Source: Anomaloglossus baeobatrachus | Lineage: Eukaryota > Chordata > Amphibia > Anura > Aromobatidae | DNA length: 64,000 bases | Assembly: GCF_048569485.1 (NCBI RefSeq) | Contig: NC_134358.1 | Span: 557,902,728 to 557,966,727, forward strand | Direction: 5' to 3' | Part shown: one piece after another, positions 57,501-62,240 of the stretch | How positions within the stretch are numbered: position 1 is the first letter of the stretch | Layout: each line of letters starts with the position of its first letter | Program-made: the position numbers and the translations under genes | The notes under the pieces: generated by a model | Databases searched by the model: none | Seen by the model: only the letters and a program-made list of their open reading frames with translations | Told to the model about the DNA's origin: nothing

Positions 57501-59200
57501 AAAAGGACCGGCGACCTACCTCCTGGAGGTTTTTGGGTGGGGTTCGGACATGTGGGTGGTTGGTGGTGGAATGGTACCTGGCATGTTTAAATGTAAATAA
57601 TTGCCCCTGTGTGGGAAAAGTTTGTATTTACCTTTTCTTTTCTCTTGTCTTTGCAGCCCGAGGACGTGCTGATGATAATTAAGGGGGAATGTGGCGCCCC
57701 TGACCTGGTCAGGCACCACAGAGTATTGCACCCATGCGGGAGCAATGCTTCCAGGTAATCTCCAAAGGCCAGGATGAGGCGCACACACAAACATATAGTG
57801 ATCAGGCCTCCCACATCACCAGAGGGGACCCTTGGGTAGCCAGAAGGGGTTAACTTTCAATTCCCAGCTAGGGGTGTGTTCAGGGGCTAGTTGCTAGGAA
57901 GCAGGGCAGAGAGAGAGAAAAAGAGGGAAGTCGAGAGGAAGAAGTTGAAGAGTGTGGAAGGGAGCAGAGGAGCTCTCGTGTCAGACAGGTCCTGAGGAGT
58001 GCAGTAGCTGAAAGCGGGGGAGAAAGGAGTACCGTGGGTCGGCCTGAAAACCATCCAGAGAGAAGGGTGGCTGAGTACGGAGATCCCGGTATCCGAGCAC
58101 ACAAGGGGAACTAGATCCCCAGTACAGGCAGCAGATCATCCAGAGCTGCTTAACCTACAGGTGGGGGGGGTACTTCATGCCCTCACCACGACTACACAGA
58201 GCTTGAGCCAAGCAGCAATCACCAGGCCCATAAGGGGACAGGGCCAGAAGCCATCCCACCAAGGCCACGCTGCCGGCAGACGAGCCAGAGAGAGGGGAGC
58301 AGGGTGGTAACAGCTTCCCTGGAGGGGTCCTACCACGCTTCAAGCAAAGGATCCTCCTAAAACAGAAAGAGTGCAAGGAAGGCGAGTGGACAGCTACCCT
58401 CAGAACGGCCTCCTGGAATTCCTGGTTCAACCTGGTTATCACAGTGTCGCCCGGGCATCTCACCGTGACCTCCAAACAGTGAGTAAACACGTTGAAAGAC
58501 TTCTTGGACTGTGTTTGAGTCATTCTGCGACCTGTGGTCCCACACACATACACCGGGGCCTGGGGCTTGCCTCACTCTCAGGGGGCTATTACAACTGACT
58601 GCACCCACCATCAGCCCCAGGCATCCCTTAATCTGCAGTGGCGGTCCCCGCTGACCGCAATACTGAGAGTGGCGTCACGACAATCAAAAAAGAAGGTTCC
58701 CTACCTGTGACCAGATCCAGCTGCGTGGAGTCCCTGAAGGTAATGCACCGACACAGCGTTTGCGGGGCTCCACACATACATCTCATTGATATGAATGGAC
58801 ATTGTGTAATTCCTTTTTCTTCCTGTTGAGGCGCTCCAGGTAATTTGAATACTTATTGCCAGGTTGTTTCATTGATCACTGCTGATCAAATAGGACAGAC
58901 TTTGTGATCAGATTATTTTTAGGGAACTGTGTATCAAGTAGGGACGGTCTAAAGCAGAGAACTCATTTAATGGTCGGTTTACCACTCTCCGTCTGTTCCT
59001 CTCTTGTATATTACGTTGCTTTGATCCTTGTTCTTGATGCATCTGACTGTTTTATTTTGGTTACAGCCAAACGATATCTGGAGAGTGATCCGTCAGGAAG
59101 AGACAAAAACATCCCCATCACCGTCGTCAAGCAAGGATACGAGCCGCCTACGTTCACCGGGTGGTTTTTGGCTTGGGATTCCAAAAAATGGCAACATTAA
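20903..59200 (+). CDS. scinderin (adseverin), 13 exons, 5' end not in view
   Basis: A calcium-dependent actin filament severing and capping protein of the gelsolin family that acts on cortical actin, for example during exocytosis. The exons encode 543 residues, equal to what remains of the roughly 715-residue vertebrate protein from EIYQWCG onward. Order: end of G2, G3 (about 82-225), G4 (about 226-300), G5 (about 340-415) and G6 (about 440-540). Diagnostic strings include [70 protein letters not shown] and [17 protein letters not shown]. The protein ends a few residues after [13 protein letters not shown], as scinderin does and unlike gelsolin's longer tail. All 12 introns are GT-AG and the joined length is 1632 nt (544 codons with stop). 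No in-frame stop or lost exon is seen, so it looks functional. Intron lengths range from about 0.16 kb to 9.9 kb, the largest swollen by transposons. Confidence 0.95.
21086..21844. repeat. 86-bp minisatellite, about 9 copies
   Basis: Intronic tandem array with exactly 86-bp spacing for most units (for example 21170, 21256, 21342, 21428). The unit contains CTGTGTACATACATTACATT and GAGCTGCACTCACTATTCTG. Variants alternate between GCGTTGTATCCAG and GAGTTACCTCCTG forms, and one unit is shortened. The ORFs in it are artefacts. Confidence 0.93.
22303..22395 (+). CDS. scin exon (G2-G3 linker), 31 codons
   Basis: Acceptor TTCTTAAAG, donor GTGAGA; phase 0. Encodes [16 protein letters not shown] through KAKLHM, the conserved linker after G2. 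Confidence 0.94.
22690..24755. repeat. 29/25-bp minisatellite, about 75 copies
   Basis: Units ACATACAGACAAACACATAC + AACTCTGCT (29 bp) alternate irregularly with a 25-bp form lacking four bases (ACATACAAACACATAC..). Neither unit contains a stop in any plus-strand frame, so an 865-codon ORF (22501-25098) runs through it by chance; it is not a gene. Confidence 0.94.
24756..25010. repeat. GC-rich short tandem repeat
   Basis: Repeats of about 23-25 bp around CACCCGCGGCTCGGCGGGGC, with CACTGGCAG variants. It adjoins the AT-richer array inside the non-autonomous hAT. Confidence 0.85.
25617..25623 (+). promoter_or_regulatory. Possible TATA box of the hAT transposase
   Basis: TTTATAT lies in a GC-rich context about 600 bp upstream of the transposase ATG and downstream of the nested insertion. 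Position and composition suit an element promoter, but no transcript evidence is available. Confidence 0.3.
25752..25950 (+). repeat. Three about-80-bp repeats with hairpins, hAT leader
   Basis: AGTCCTTCTCAGGACT (or AGTCCTTGTCAGGACT), a perfect-stem hairpin, occurs three times, each followed by a variant of TATACAGGCAGGCAGGGTA. Confidence 0.75.
26214..29552 (+). CDS. hAT transposase with BED zinc finger
   Basis: The frame is open from an ATG at 26178; the ATG at 26214 ([10 protein letters not shown]), giving about 1112 residues, is the more likely start because it precedes the basic N-terminus. Numbering from 26178: residues about 274-325 form a BED-type zinc finger ([20 protein letters not shown] .. 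HISAKH). The RNase-H-like core follows with LTTDTWTS near 482, [13 protein letters not shown] near 619 and PTRWNST near 704. The C-terminal hAT dimerisation region ([20 protein letters not shown]) begins near 1058. An acidic Glu run lies near residues 860-870. The protein would bind the element ends and catalyse excision and integration. No internal stop is seen, so the copy may be active or only recently silenced. Confidence 0.92.
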   Translation: MRKGIGKEQGSGRDGGAGRGRGRGQALISPQQRASSSRSHVLSQILGDRSSTPLLNQDQCQQVVSWIADNASSQIGTTTNTLSSTRSSVSSRDTAPHISEPDPPSYHQAEYTSSSDINDPTLGHSEELFTFPFTHSGLSPAHIEVGHEEIVCTDGQIFEQPRSHEVGNVSQQVVDDDETQLSASQEEEQGAEEEDDVVDDPVTDPTWQEDMQSEDSSAQGEGGVASQQAVRSRGVAPGRSQATVPRNNTTTQGACTNVRSSRVWQFFKLDPDDSKKAICNTCRASISRGTKTSSLTTTSMIRHISAKHPTLWEVQQSRGAVLADVTATSSLVVHASQSPVHAACEQASSTPAPAVAYAERTPSSSTSLSQRSVQLSIQQTFERRRKYTANTPHATVLNANISRLLALEMLPFRLVETEAFRDLMAAAVPRYSVPSRHYFSRCAVPALHNHVSQNITRALNNAVSPKVHLTTDTWTSACGQGRYISLTAHWVNIVEAGTQSERGTEHVLPTPRFAGPTSVSVSPTLYSSGMSCSSASSSSCASSSTVPSTPVTSWKHCSTASAKRQQAVLKLICIGDKPHNAEELWTALKQQADHWLTPLNLKPGKVVCDNGRNLVAALRRGQLTHVPCVAHVLNLVVQRFLKSYPELSDLLVKVRRLSAHFRKSPTASAGLAGFQRRLHLPAHRLVCDVPTRWNSTLHMLVRICEQKRAVVEYLHHLSRREMGQTPHITPEEWRWMSDLCTILQNFEDSTKMVSGDDAIISVTIPLLCLLKRSLLKNKHDALQAERDELQQETVVGVGDNAQPSLVSSQRAVEDYDEEEDEDMEQLSGQIEDMTCTPVISSVQRGWPEDRVDEEEEEEEEDSMFSHLVGQATEVLAVKSLAHMADFMVSCLSRDPRVKNILADNHYWLVTLLDPRYKENFLSLIPVEERSTKMQQFRKAIVTEVGKAFPSQNASGIGQESVDNRGVQPREAQVQSARGRGTVFKMWDSFLSPSRTTAPEVRGSATRNPKFAQMLKEYLADRTTVLRHSSVPYNYWVSKLDTWHELALYALEVLACPAASVLSERVFSAAGGIITDKRTRLSTENADRLTLIKMNKGWIGPDFTTPPANDSGI
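29776..30775 (+). repeat. 118-bp subterminal tandem array, about 8-9 copies
   Basis: Units begin GAGGCCCTCATGCACGTCTC and are spaced 118 bp (30354, 30472, 30590 for one phase). The first four or five units carry ATACACCCACTTCCTGACAA; later ones carry ATAGACCCACTTCCTTACAA. The array lies between the transposase stop and the right end of the hAT. Confidence 0.92.
31413..31790. repeat. 22-bp minisatellite, about 17 copies
   Basis: Units ACTTATGAGCCACCTCTTCT + CC, with CTCCTCTCC and GCCGCC variants. Intronic, no coding role. Confidence 0.93.
31850..32275. repeat. Dispersed repeat, copy B (uninterrupted)
   Basis: Collinear with 6561-7022 plus 10939-11010. It contains ACAAGTCATATAATGGCC, the empty version of the site that in copy A is filled by the Tc1 element. 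Confidence 0.7.
32304..32430 (+). CDS. scin exon (G3 start)
   Basis: Acceptor TATTAAAG, donor GTAAAA; ends one base into a Gly codon. Encodes [13 protein letters not shown] through DKIFVWK. The preceding 9.9-kb intron contains the hAT complex. Confidence 0.94.
32431..33075. repeat. AAT-type microsatellite
   Basis: Imperfect (AAT)n with AACAAG, AAGTATAT and AAGAAGAA interruptions, beginning at the donor site of the exon ending at 32430. Confidence 0.95.
33290..34200. mobile_element. Foldback-type inverted repeat element
   Basis: Left-arm landmarks GTGATTGGTTGCAGTCAGAC (about 33351), CCCCCATATTCTGATAC, GGCTGCAGCCCCCAGCCGTG and ATCTTGGCTGTGTATTAAAA recur as reverse complements in opposite order on the right (33920-34155). 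A centre of about 250 bp (33610-33860) lies between. No transposase is seen, and the exact ends and any target duplication could not be fixed. The arms are imperfect, so it is not recent. Confidence 0.65.
34411..34795. repeat. AAT-type microsatellite
   Basis: (AAT)n, nearly pure from 34414 to 34480, then imperfect with AAAT interruptions. Confidence 0.95.
34833..34921 (+). CDS. scin exon (G3 middle)
   Basis: Acceptor TTTTTTTAG, donor GTATTA; completes the Gly codon of the previous exon (127+89 nt = 72 codons). Encodes [20 protein letters not shown] through ANTQ. Confidence 0.94.
35124..35339 (+). CDS. scin exon (G3 end and G3-G4 linker), 72 codons
   Basis: Acceptor TGTTACAG, donor GTGATT; phase 0. 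Contains [18 protein letters not shown] and [10 protein letters not shown], both close to vertebrate scinderin. Confidence 0.96.
35360..37130. repeat. 35-37-bp minisatellite, about 49 copies
   Basis: Units carry ATGTACAAGAATATAACTAC and TATAATACTGCTCC. Length varies with the number of C/T after TGC. Marked variants (GATGTACAAG, TGTGTACAAAAA, ATGTACAGGAA) appear twice about 460 bp apart, showing a block duplication within the array. Confidence 0.94.
37171..37292 (+). CDS. scin exon (G4 start)
   Basis: Acceptor CTCTCTAAG, donor GTGAGT; splits the Trp codon after two bases. Encodes [20 protein letters not shown] and GDCYIILYT, the core of repeat G4. Confidence 0.96.
37430..37520. mobile_element. 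Short terminal fragment of a non-autonomous element
   Basis: CAGTGGGGCAAAACTAGAGA followed by a GGGCCCC stretch resembles a hAT-type end. No partner end is recognised. Confidence 0.3.
37560..38705. repeat. 50-bp minisatellite
   Basis: Degenerate at the left, regular from about 38050. The unit contains TAATAATGTCCTCCATCCTG, GTGTAATGTCCCCATCCTGG and CCCCTTCCAG (50 bp, 51-52 bp with CCTCATCC). ORFs on both strands are artefacts. Confidence 0.93.
38709..38955. mobile_element. Tc1/mariner terminal fragment
   Basis: The run TTGTCCAATTACTTTTGAGT .. CTGTCCAAACATTTCTGGAC is the familiar right-end layout of Tc1 elements of fish and frogs. The rest of the element is missing or replaced by the adjacent minisatellite. 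Confidence 0.55.
39162..39175 (+). promoter_or_regulatory. CTCF-like motif
   Basis: CCAGTAGAGGGCGC fits every position of the CTCF core consensus CCASYAGRKGGCRS. It lies in otherwise AT-rich intronic sequence. Occupancy is unknown. Confidence 0.5.
39340..39725. repeat. Three about-120-bp AT-rich repeats
   Basis: CCCCAACTCATTGTTTCCTA occurs three times (near 39386, 39511, 39632), each followed by ATTAAAA..GGCATATTT and CCCTAAAATCCATATATAAA variants. Confidence 0.85.
39735..39800. repeat. TA microsatellite
   Basis: (TA)n ending in the CACAGTATACATACTGTATA palindromic phrase. Confidence 0.9.
40192..40282 (+). CDS. scin exon (G4 middle), weak donor
   Basis: Acceptor CTTCCTTGCAG. Encodes (W)[20 protein letters not shown] through GATH; 122+91 nt = 71 codons. 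The donor is GTCAGT, a less usual form of GTRAGT. The chosen end gives the same residue spacing to VSQGKEP as the human protein. Confidence 0.92.
40336..40445 (+). mobile_element. hAT-type terminal fragment
   Basis: CAGGGCCATCACTAGGAATT followed by GGGCCCC-rich sequence resembles the CAGGGCC ends of hAT elements. It runs into a TA microsatellite, so the rest is not visible. Confidence 0.35.
40446..40488. repeat. TA microsatellite
   Basis: GTGTG followed by (TA)n, directly abutting the Tc1 end at 40490. Confidence 0.9.
41313..42599 (+). repeat. 5' LTR, second family
   Basis: TGTGGCGCCCCTGAGG .. GGGCGAGTCA. A related reversed copy is at 17423-18501. Confidence 0.88.
42685..43431 (+). CDS. LTR-element ORF, unknown function
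   Basis: 248 residues. The N-terminal third is basic and Glu/Lys-rich. A Trp- and Glu-containing segment follows ([20 protein letters not shown]), possibly helical. The C-terminal part has [15 protein letters not shown], also found in the cold-shock-domain element near 13200, and Ala-rich AARQD repeats. No gag zinc knuckle or enzymatic motif is visible, and there is no cold-shock domain. Fossil element part. Confidence 0.45.
   Translation: MKTAAISATESGKKGGVPEERARREAPPPCPRKEREAPWKAEDEEMAPRKACRLAEQVKMPDQQREKMAPASGGQGELTWIKPVTAAELEAEVGRMADRMKKQSGRETAVWGKEMVLAMRSLQMSVQRGLCGGAAHDHPEPTPAMAILLQNISSLDLGESHAAPAGASAPTPAAMPAVPGETPGTATPIRAAATPDAARQDFAAGAAPIHTAAATPIQATARQDQQTQTVLTAVYLLPGGEPEKNPYM
44006..45299 (+). 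repeat. 3' LTR, second family
   Basis: Begins TGTGGCG after a GTGGGGGAG purine tract and ends GAGTCA before CCTG. Confidence 0.88.
45430..45507. repeat. TA microsatellite
   Basis: (TA)n ending about 30 bp before a scin exon. Confidence 0.95.
45538..45708 (+). CDS. scin exon (G4 end to G5 start), 57 codons
   Basis: Acceptor TCTCCAG directly after a long TA microsatellite, donor GTACAG; phase 0. Encodes [20 protein letters not shown] through SITRINE. Confidence 0.96.
45902..46079 (+). CDS. scin exon (G5)
   Basis: Acceptor TTATTTGCAG, donor GTAGGA; 59 codons plus one base. Encodes [18 protein letters not shown] through KVEEGKEP, typical of repeat G5. Confidence 0.96.
46249..46370 (+). CDS. 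scin exon (G5-G6 linker)
   Basis: Acceptor TTTTTATCAG, donor GTAATA; joins in phase with the previous exon (300 nt). Encodes [20 protein letters not shown] and [12 protein letters not shown]. Confidence 0.96.
46371..46867. other. scin intron, nothing further recognised
   Basis: A compact intron without a clear transposon. It may hold unique sequence near the exons. Confidence 0.4.
46868..46945 (+). CDS. scin exon (G6 start), 26 codons
   Basis: Acceptor CCTCGTAG, donor GTAACT; phase 0. Encodes [20 protein letters not shown], including the acidic residues at the G6 start. Confidence 0.95.
47090..47199. repeat. GTGTCATC-type minisatellite, left part
   Basis: Irregular repeats of GTGTCATC and ATGTGTG, interrupted by the solo LTR at 47200 and resuming at 48375. 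Confidence 0.7.
47200..48374 (-). repeat. Solo LTR, third family, minus orientation
   Basis: On the minus strand it starts TGTGGCGCCCTGG and ends CCCGCGACA. It is flanked by the 4-bp duplication TGTG (47196-47199 and 48375-48378). No internal region is present, so the two LTRs of the original insertion have recombined. AATAAA lies inside on the minus strand (near 47355), a likely LTR polyadenylation signal. The ORFs inside have no recognised domains. Confidence 0.75.
48375..48800. repeat. GTGTCATCC-type minisatellite, right part
   Basis: Irregular 10-13-bp units around GTGTCATCC, with recurring TATGTCTATTTTTACCATCT phrases that define larger repeats of about 120-150 bp. Confidence 0.85.
49120..49205. 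repeat. Short dispersed repeat with two CTCF-like motifs
   Basis: CCACTAGGGGGCGC (49126-49139) fits the CTCF core consensus fully; CCACTAGAGGGAGC (49186-49199) fits with one mismatch. Both lie in the same orientation 60 bp apart in a short segment resembling a common frog dispersed repeat. Confidence 0.5.
49206..49924. other. scin intron, no element recognised
   Basis: Mixed sequence with a poly-C run near 49683. No ORF or terminal repeats. Confidence 0.35.
49925..49985 (+). CDS. scin exon (G6 middle)
   Basis: Acceptor TTTTTTATAG, donor GTGAGT; 20 codons plus one base. Encodes [20 protein letters not shown]. Confidence 0.95.
49986..50674. other. scin intron, unclassified repeat-like sequence
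   Basis: No coding frame is supported. The part from about 50505 to the Gypsy target site has the character of dispersed repeat DNA. Confidence 0.3.
50679..51763 (+). repeat. 5' LTR of the Gypsy element
   Basis: 1085 bp, TGTGGCGCCCCTGACC .. GGGCTCCACA. Confidence 0.95.
51766..51783 (+). other. Primer-binding site of the Gypsy element
   Basis: TGGCGTCACGAACAGGAT, 2 nt after the LTR; identical to the sites in the two non-autonomous families. Confidence 0.8.
52004..53083 (+). CDS. Gypsy gag
   Basis: 359 residues. The N-terminus is Ala/Pro-rich. A capsid-like helical region spans about residues 60-230. One CCHC zinc knuckle ([14 protein letters not shown]) lies near the C-terminus. It would form the particle and bind genomic RNA. 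Fossil element part. Confidence 0.88.
   Translation: MDAAGGNAPGQGDAAQAMPAPVALDAAAPGAGAAVAAAPAEISPIMPVSLLYVPGAQWLPQYAGKIDTLTGFKKKINTLLDMHAMTGKQRAAVVLGQLTEAAELEAESWTNDDRSSVETIFAKLAAAFEHRTEGELRTDFYNCRQKPQDSIRAYALRLQAALRALKLVDPVSDQEGNRMMKEQFLRGLRSPEDGKQMKLWSLEHPDVDFAILKDRAVKALQPPVDTDPVAPAWPASSTAAGAESSSQTLITAKGLNAPAETISTLSSQVQQLTKDVAQILKAMQLPSETKVPHRILLADNPEDVPWMRRRRGPPTRGRSSDRYDSSGQPICRRCQEAGHYARACPLNEPNLGPGASPQD
53002..53907 (+). CDS. Gypsy protease region
   Basis: An ORF overlapping the end of gag in another frame, as is usual in this family. It contains the aspartic protease signature LLDTGSQVT near residue 58 and ILGTNVIE further on. Fossil element part. Confidence 0.85.
   Translation: MPGGGTLCKGLSFKRAKPGAGGQSSGLRRTGPGRCCDQYVGGRPVLSIVLDGIPTPALLDTGSQVTTIPYVLYRRFWSDDDLRPPDPSLTIYAANGQPIDQIGVKEVTIKVGRQEMKGQGLIVVDTDIRERNPQMILGTNVIENCLGEVLLLLHQIVEGAEGRSQRALQKEIRIILRKQQVKQTGGEIGSVRVMDANPIVIPPRSEMMMWCRAAVGLRGQDYQAVLEPTHSDHWPTILTARGVVDVHKGRVPVRVLNCGEEEARLPRYATIAKLFTCSDDAITPVGPLTQADSKEGETSQK
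53935..57141 (+). CDS. Gypsy reverse transcriptase, RNase H and integrase
   Basis: 1068 residues. The RT domain lies in the first third with YLDD near residue 202, and the RNase H region begins near 350 (YTDAS). Integrase has an HHCC-type zinc-binding region near 600-640, a DDE core near 670-765 and a C-terminal tail with no further domain recognised. Fossil element part. Confidence 0.94.
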   Translation: MGTDSTPDYQKHGVYRVVQEYEQVFSKNPLDFGRIKGVQHHIPTGSHPPIKERHRPIPPAHYQRTKDMLKDMKEAGVIRDSCSPWAAPLVLVRKKDGTMRMCVDYRRINQITHKDAYPLPRIEESLAALKASNYFSTLDLTSGYWQVSVAEEDREKTAFTTPMGLCEFNSMPFGLCNAPGTFQRLMECCLGHLNFETVLLYLDDVIVYSKTYEDHLKHLAEVFEALSRYGMKLKPSKCHLLKPKVQYLGHVVSAEGVAPDPEKVTVIQEWPTPTTVREVRQFLGLVGYYRRFIKGYTKMAAPLQELLVGHPKKKGKISGPPFHWGEAEEHSFRQMKGALTGEEILAYPDYGLPFVLYTDASNVGLGAVLSQVQGGKERVIAYASRKLRPTERNPENYSSFKLEFLAMVWAITERFKHYLAATKFTVFTDNNPLTHLDTAKLGAMEQRWVARLANYDFTVKYRAGRKNGNADALSRMPHLADEGEDEDDLEEIELPAFHRHGAKQCRQSRANRQEVTLNPLPHYNWKETQENDPAVGLVKKLISQPGASLDKGAPPEAQYLWKERGRLFIYQDKLYRSIIDPRTHEKVWQVIVPQKDTRMVLEAYHNGAGHFGWKKLEALLKVRFYWVGMRSALEKWCRNCGPCNLRRKDQHSQRAPLQPIQTKRPLEIVALDHVKLAPSRQGYNYALTMVDHYSRFLVVVPVKDLTGQTAAKAFQTHFCRPHGYPDQVLTDQGPAFEAEVFKEFCNLYGCQKIRTTPYHPQTNGMCEKMNHIILDLLKTLPLEERSQWPEKLPDLVDMYNNIPVSSTNCTPAYLMRARPGRLPVDLEMGVETPEDHLQGADWDSNRQAQYKKVQECVERSLTQQREKQEKAYNRKAPAVPLMPGDIVLKRKRRHHKLDNHWEEEPYTVLPSTLSNEKTCRISKDGGKTTAIVSRDRLKKCPEQLRIPEESPNPLPVQEPKEKMIHTVLGDFPASWPQYNGAVVIPVITFPRSGEVRDPEEPVQNLEEPNVAEAEDHVLASIPSTPIIHIETHTSGGRTQPQTDDSMVLRRSTRSNFGQLPLRYRESTV
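57690..58774 (+). repeat. 3' LTR of the Gypsy element
   Basis: 1085 bp, preceded by the purine tract AAGGGGGAA and followed by CATA. Confidence 0.95.
59067..59200 (+). CDS. scin last coding exon
   Basis: Acceptor TTTTGGTTACAG; completes the split Ala codon and ends with TAA at 59198-59200. Encodes [20 protein letters not shown] through WDSKKWQH. The preceding 9.1-kb intron contains the Gypsy element. Confidence 0.96.
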
Positions 59201-59855
59201 AAGACAATTTACGTGGACAGTTTGGATCATATACCTCATATACCTCATCCATCTGTGATACTGTACTGTAACAGATGAAGAGATGAAGATTGGGATCATC
59301 CATGGAGACTCGGGCTCAAGCATTCTATTGATGGAAGGTTCGAATTGTAACATTCTTAGCAGTTGCTAAGCAACAGATTCAATATGATCATTTAAAAGTG
59401 GCATCCAGCCAAAAGCACTTATCACGTTTATACCGCATTGGTGATAATTATTAGTCTTGGTGGTCCGATAGCTAGGGATCAGGGGTTTAGCTGTATGTTT
59501 CTAGATTATATCCATGACCTTAGCTGTTTAGGTTGGTGGGAAACTCATAATGGCTCATTTATAAAGATTCAACTTGTCCAAGCACCATTTCATCCAGACT
59601 TCTCTACATCACAGGTGGTTTAAGGGACCAGTACCTGTCTGTCTAGCAATCATGGAGGTCCCAAGGTCAACCGACCCCCCACCACCACTGCCCGAAAGTG
59701 AACATTTATCGCCTTTAGCAGTACATGGGTGATAAATGCTTTTTAGAACCCAGTAGATACCTTCCCATAACACTATGTTGGTTCTATCATGGTGCTCACC
59801 CCAACTGGGCGTGATTTAAAGATTTATCAAATAAATAAGTGACTTTAATTTGATG
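59201..59855 (+). other. scin 3' UTR (predicted)
   Basis: Sequence after the TAA stop up to about 20 nt past AATAAA at 59830-59835, which is followed by T-rich sequence. This is the first good polyadenylation signal after the stop. Confidence 0.5.
59830..59835 (+). terminator. Candidate polyadenylation signal of scin
   Basis: AATAAA, 630 nt after the stop codon, with T-rich sequence within 30 nt downstream. Confidence 0.5.
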
Positions 59856-61296
59856 CTTTAAAAATCATTTTATTTGCCATTTATTTCTCTTACGTTGTCT
59901 TGACATGATGACGTCTCCAGTCATGTGCATTAGACAGAATAGAGAGGGTGACATTGTCCATTATCTCTGTGTATGGGACCTGTCAGACAGCGGTCATCCT
60001 CTTATACTCTACTATACAATGACAAGGGAAGTTCCAACACCTATAGTGCAGTAATAGTAAGATTTGCCTGTTATCTTCTGTGTACACTAAATATATATTT
60101 AAAATCCTGGTAATTATTACACGGCTGTTAGAATCACTTATTACACTTGTTTATTGCTGTGTTACTCTGTGACTGTCATTTGCATCATTGATATCTCAGA
60201 GCTGTGAGATACACGGGTCACACGTACATAACCTGTAGGTAAAAGCAAGGCCGTATCTATAGACGGTGCAGAGGTTGTTGTCAAACAGACCTTACCCTGG
60301 AGCCTCGCAGGTCCCAAGATCCCTACTCCACATAGGAAGACGGCAGTTTTGTAAGCGGCACACGACAGCTGAGGGTTCGTGTTACGTCACATTGGATATA
60401 TTAGTAGTAAATGTAGTAAATCAGTGCAATATAAGACATTTTAAATTATATCCTATAACTGGAAAGTAATGTCTTTCTTGTCATAGTTTGATTTTTTGCT
60501 TCCTGTAGCCTCTGTATAAATGAGGAGAGGGTAGGAGGGGGATGCAGCTGCATGACAATATGGAATTCATGCTGTGAGAGAGGAAGGAGGAGGATCATGT
60601 TACAATCTCTGTGCCTAATGATCCCGGATTACAATCACTTTCTACATTTTAAAGCAGAGGAGATACCTGATTGTCTCTGCCTTCACTCCAGGAAGATCCC
60701 GGCCAGCATAATATCAGTTATTCTATTCAATATGTATAAATGTGGATCCAATCATATAAAAAAGATACATTCTCCTGGAGTTCTAGGGTCCAATGGTTCC
60801 CCCCATTTGAAGAAGATTTGGAAGAATTAATAAAAAAAAAATGTAAGCCCTTTCCTGTCCCAAAATCCCTTCCAAATTATTGACTAAAGCAGTTTAAAGG
60901 CAGAAAACCAACTTCATTACTATTAGGTCCGAAAGTGATACAATACTTTTTGCCTTCGCAAAGTACCATGTTAAGAGTTGAAGTCACCAGTTGGGAGTTG
61001 TAGTTTCCCACTATCTGGGTTGCCCCATTCTACAGATAATGTATTGTCTTTATCGGTGAATGTGATGCAGCGTTTCAGCTCATACGCATGACGGTGAAAT
61101 GTTGCTGTACACGGGACGATAATGGCGCCATATCTCGTGTTTTGTAGTCTCGGTTCTTGCAACCAGAAATAAACTGATTTAGTGACCAATATAACAGCTT
61201 ATAGTCACTATAGGGCGGTAGAAAGTCATGCACCAGGCACCAGGCACCAGTGCAGTACAAAGTGATTCTCATCGGAGATCCGGGGCGCCTGGCAGG
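59856..61296. other. Downstream intergenic sequence, nothing recognised
   Basis: No supported ORF or element. A triple CCAGGCA/CACCAG repeat lies near 61232. Confidence 0.35.
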
Positions 61297-62240
61297 AAGA
61301 TGGATGGATGGATAAATAAATGGATGCATGGATAAATAGATAAATGGAAGAAAGCATATATAGATGGATGGATGAATAGATGGATGGAAGAAAGGATATA
61401 TAGATGGATGAATAGATGGATGGATGGATGCATAAATAAATGGATGAATGGATGGATGGATAAATAGATGGATGAATGGAAGGATAAATAGATGCATGGA
61501 GGAAGGATGGATGGATGGAAGAAAGGATAAATAGATGGATGGATGAATAGATGATGAATGGATGGATGGATAAATAGATGGATAAATGGATGAATGGATA
61601 AATAGATGGATTGAAGAAAGGATAAATGGATGAATAGATAAATAGATAGATGGATACATGGATGGATGGATGTTGGAGGAAGGATGGATGGATAAATAGA
61701 TGGATGGATAAATAAATGGATGGAAGAAAGGATAAATGGATGGATGGATGGATGGATGAATAAATGGATGATGGATGGATAAATAGTTAGATGGATAAAT
61801 GGATGGATGAATGGATAAAAGGATGGATAGATCGATGGATGGATAGTAGGATAAATGGATGGATGGATAAGTAGATGGATAGATGAATGGATGGATAAAT
61901 GGCTGGATGGATTGATAGATCGATGGATGGATAAATAAATAGATGGATGGATGGATGGATGGAAAAATAGATGGATAAATGGATGGAGGAAAACATGGAT
62001 GAATAAATAGATGGATAGGTGGATGGACTGATACATAAATAGGTGCATGAATGGATATATGGATGGGTGGATGAATGAATTGATAGATGGATGGATAAAT
62101 GGATACATGGATAAATAGATGGATGGATGGATGGATAGATGAATTGATAGATGGATGGATGGATAGATGAATAAATAGATGGATGGATGGATGGATGAAT
62201 TGATGTTTGGATGGATGGATGGATAAATAGATAGATGCTG
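61297..62240. repeat. GGAT/AAAT/AGAT tetranucleotide microsatellite
   Basis: Imperfect tetranucleotide repeats of GGAT, GAAT, AAAT and AGAT types. The minus-strand Ile/His/Pro/Ser ORF of 328 codons is an artefact of the repeat. Confidence 0.95.

Larger units (their letters stand above)
50679..58774 (+). mobile_element. Ty3/Gypsy LTR retrotransposon, young and largely whole
   Basis: An 8096-bp element with the 4-bp duplication CATA (50675-50678 and 58775-58778). Two LTRs of exactly 1085 bp differ at one position by eye, so insertion was very recent. Parts in order: primer-binding site (51766-51783), leader, gag with a CCHC knuckle, protease, then reverse transcriptase, RNase H and integrase, a 3' non-coding stretch, a conserved block (57654-57671), a purine tract and the 3' LTR. 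The order RT-RH-IN is that of Ty3/Gypsy; no envelope gene is present. It looks whole or nearly so, with at most one or two breaks. It sits in the last scin intron in the gene's orientation. Clade within Gypsy not assigned. Confidence 0.95.

Noticed and set aside
57142-57689. Possible envelope gene after pol in the Gypsy element
   Set aside because: Only short ORFs without signal peptide or transmembrane segments; the stretch is homologous to the 3' non-coding region of the cold-shock-domain element.
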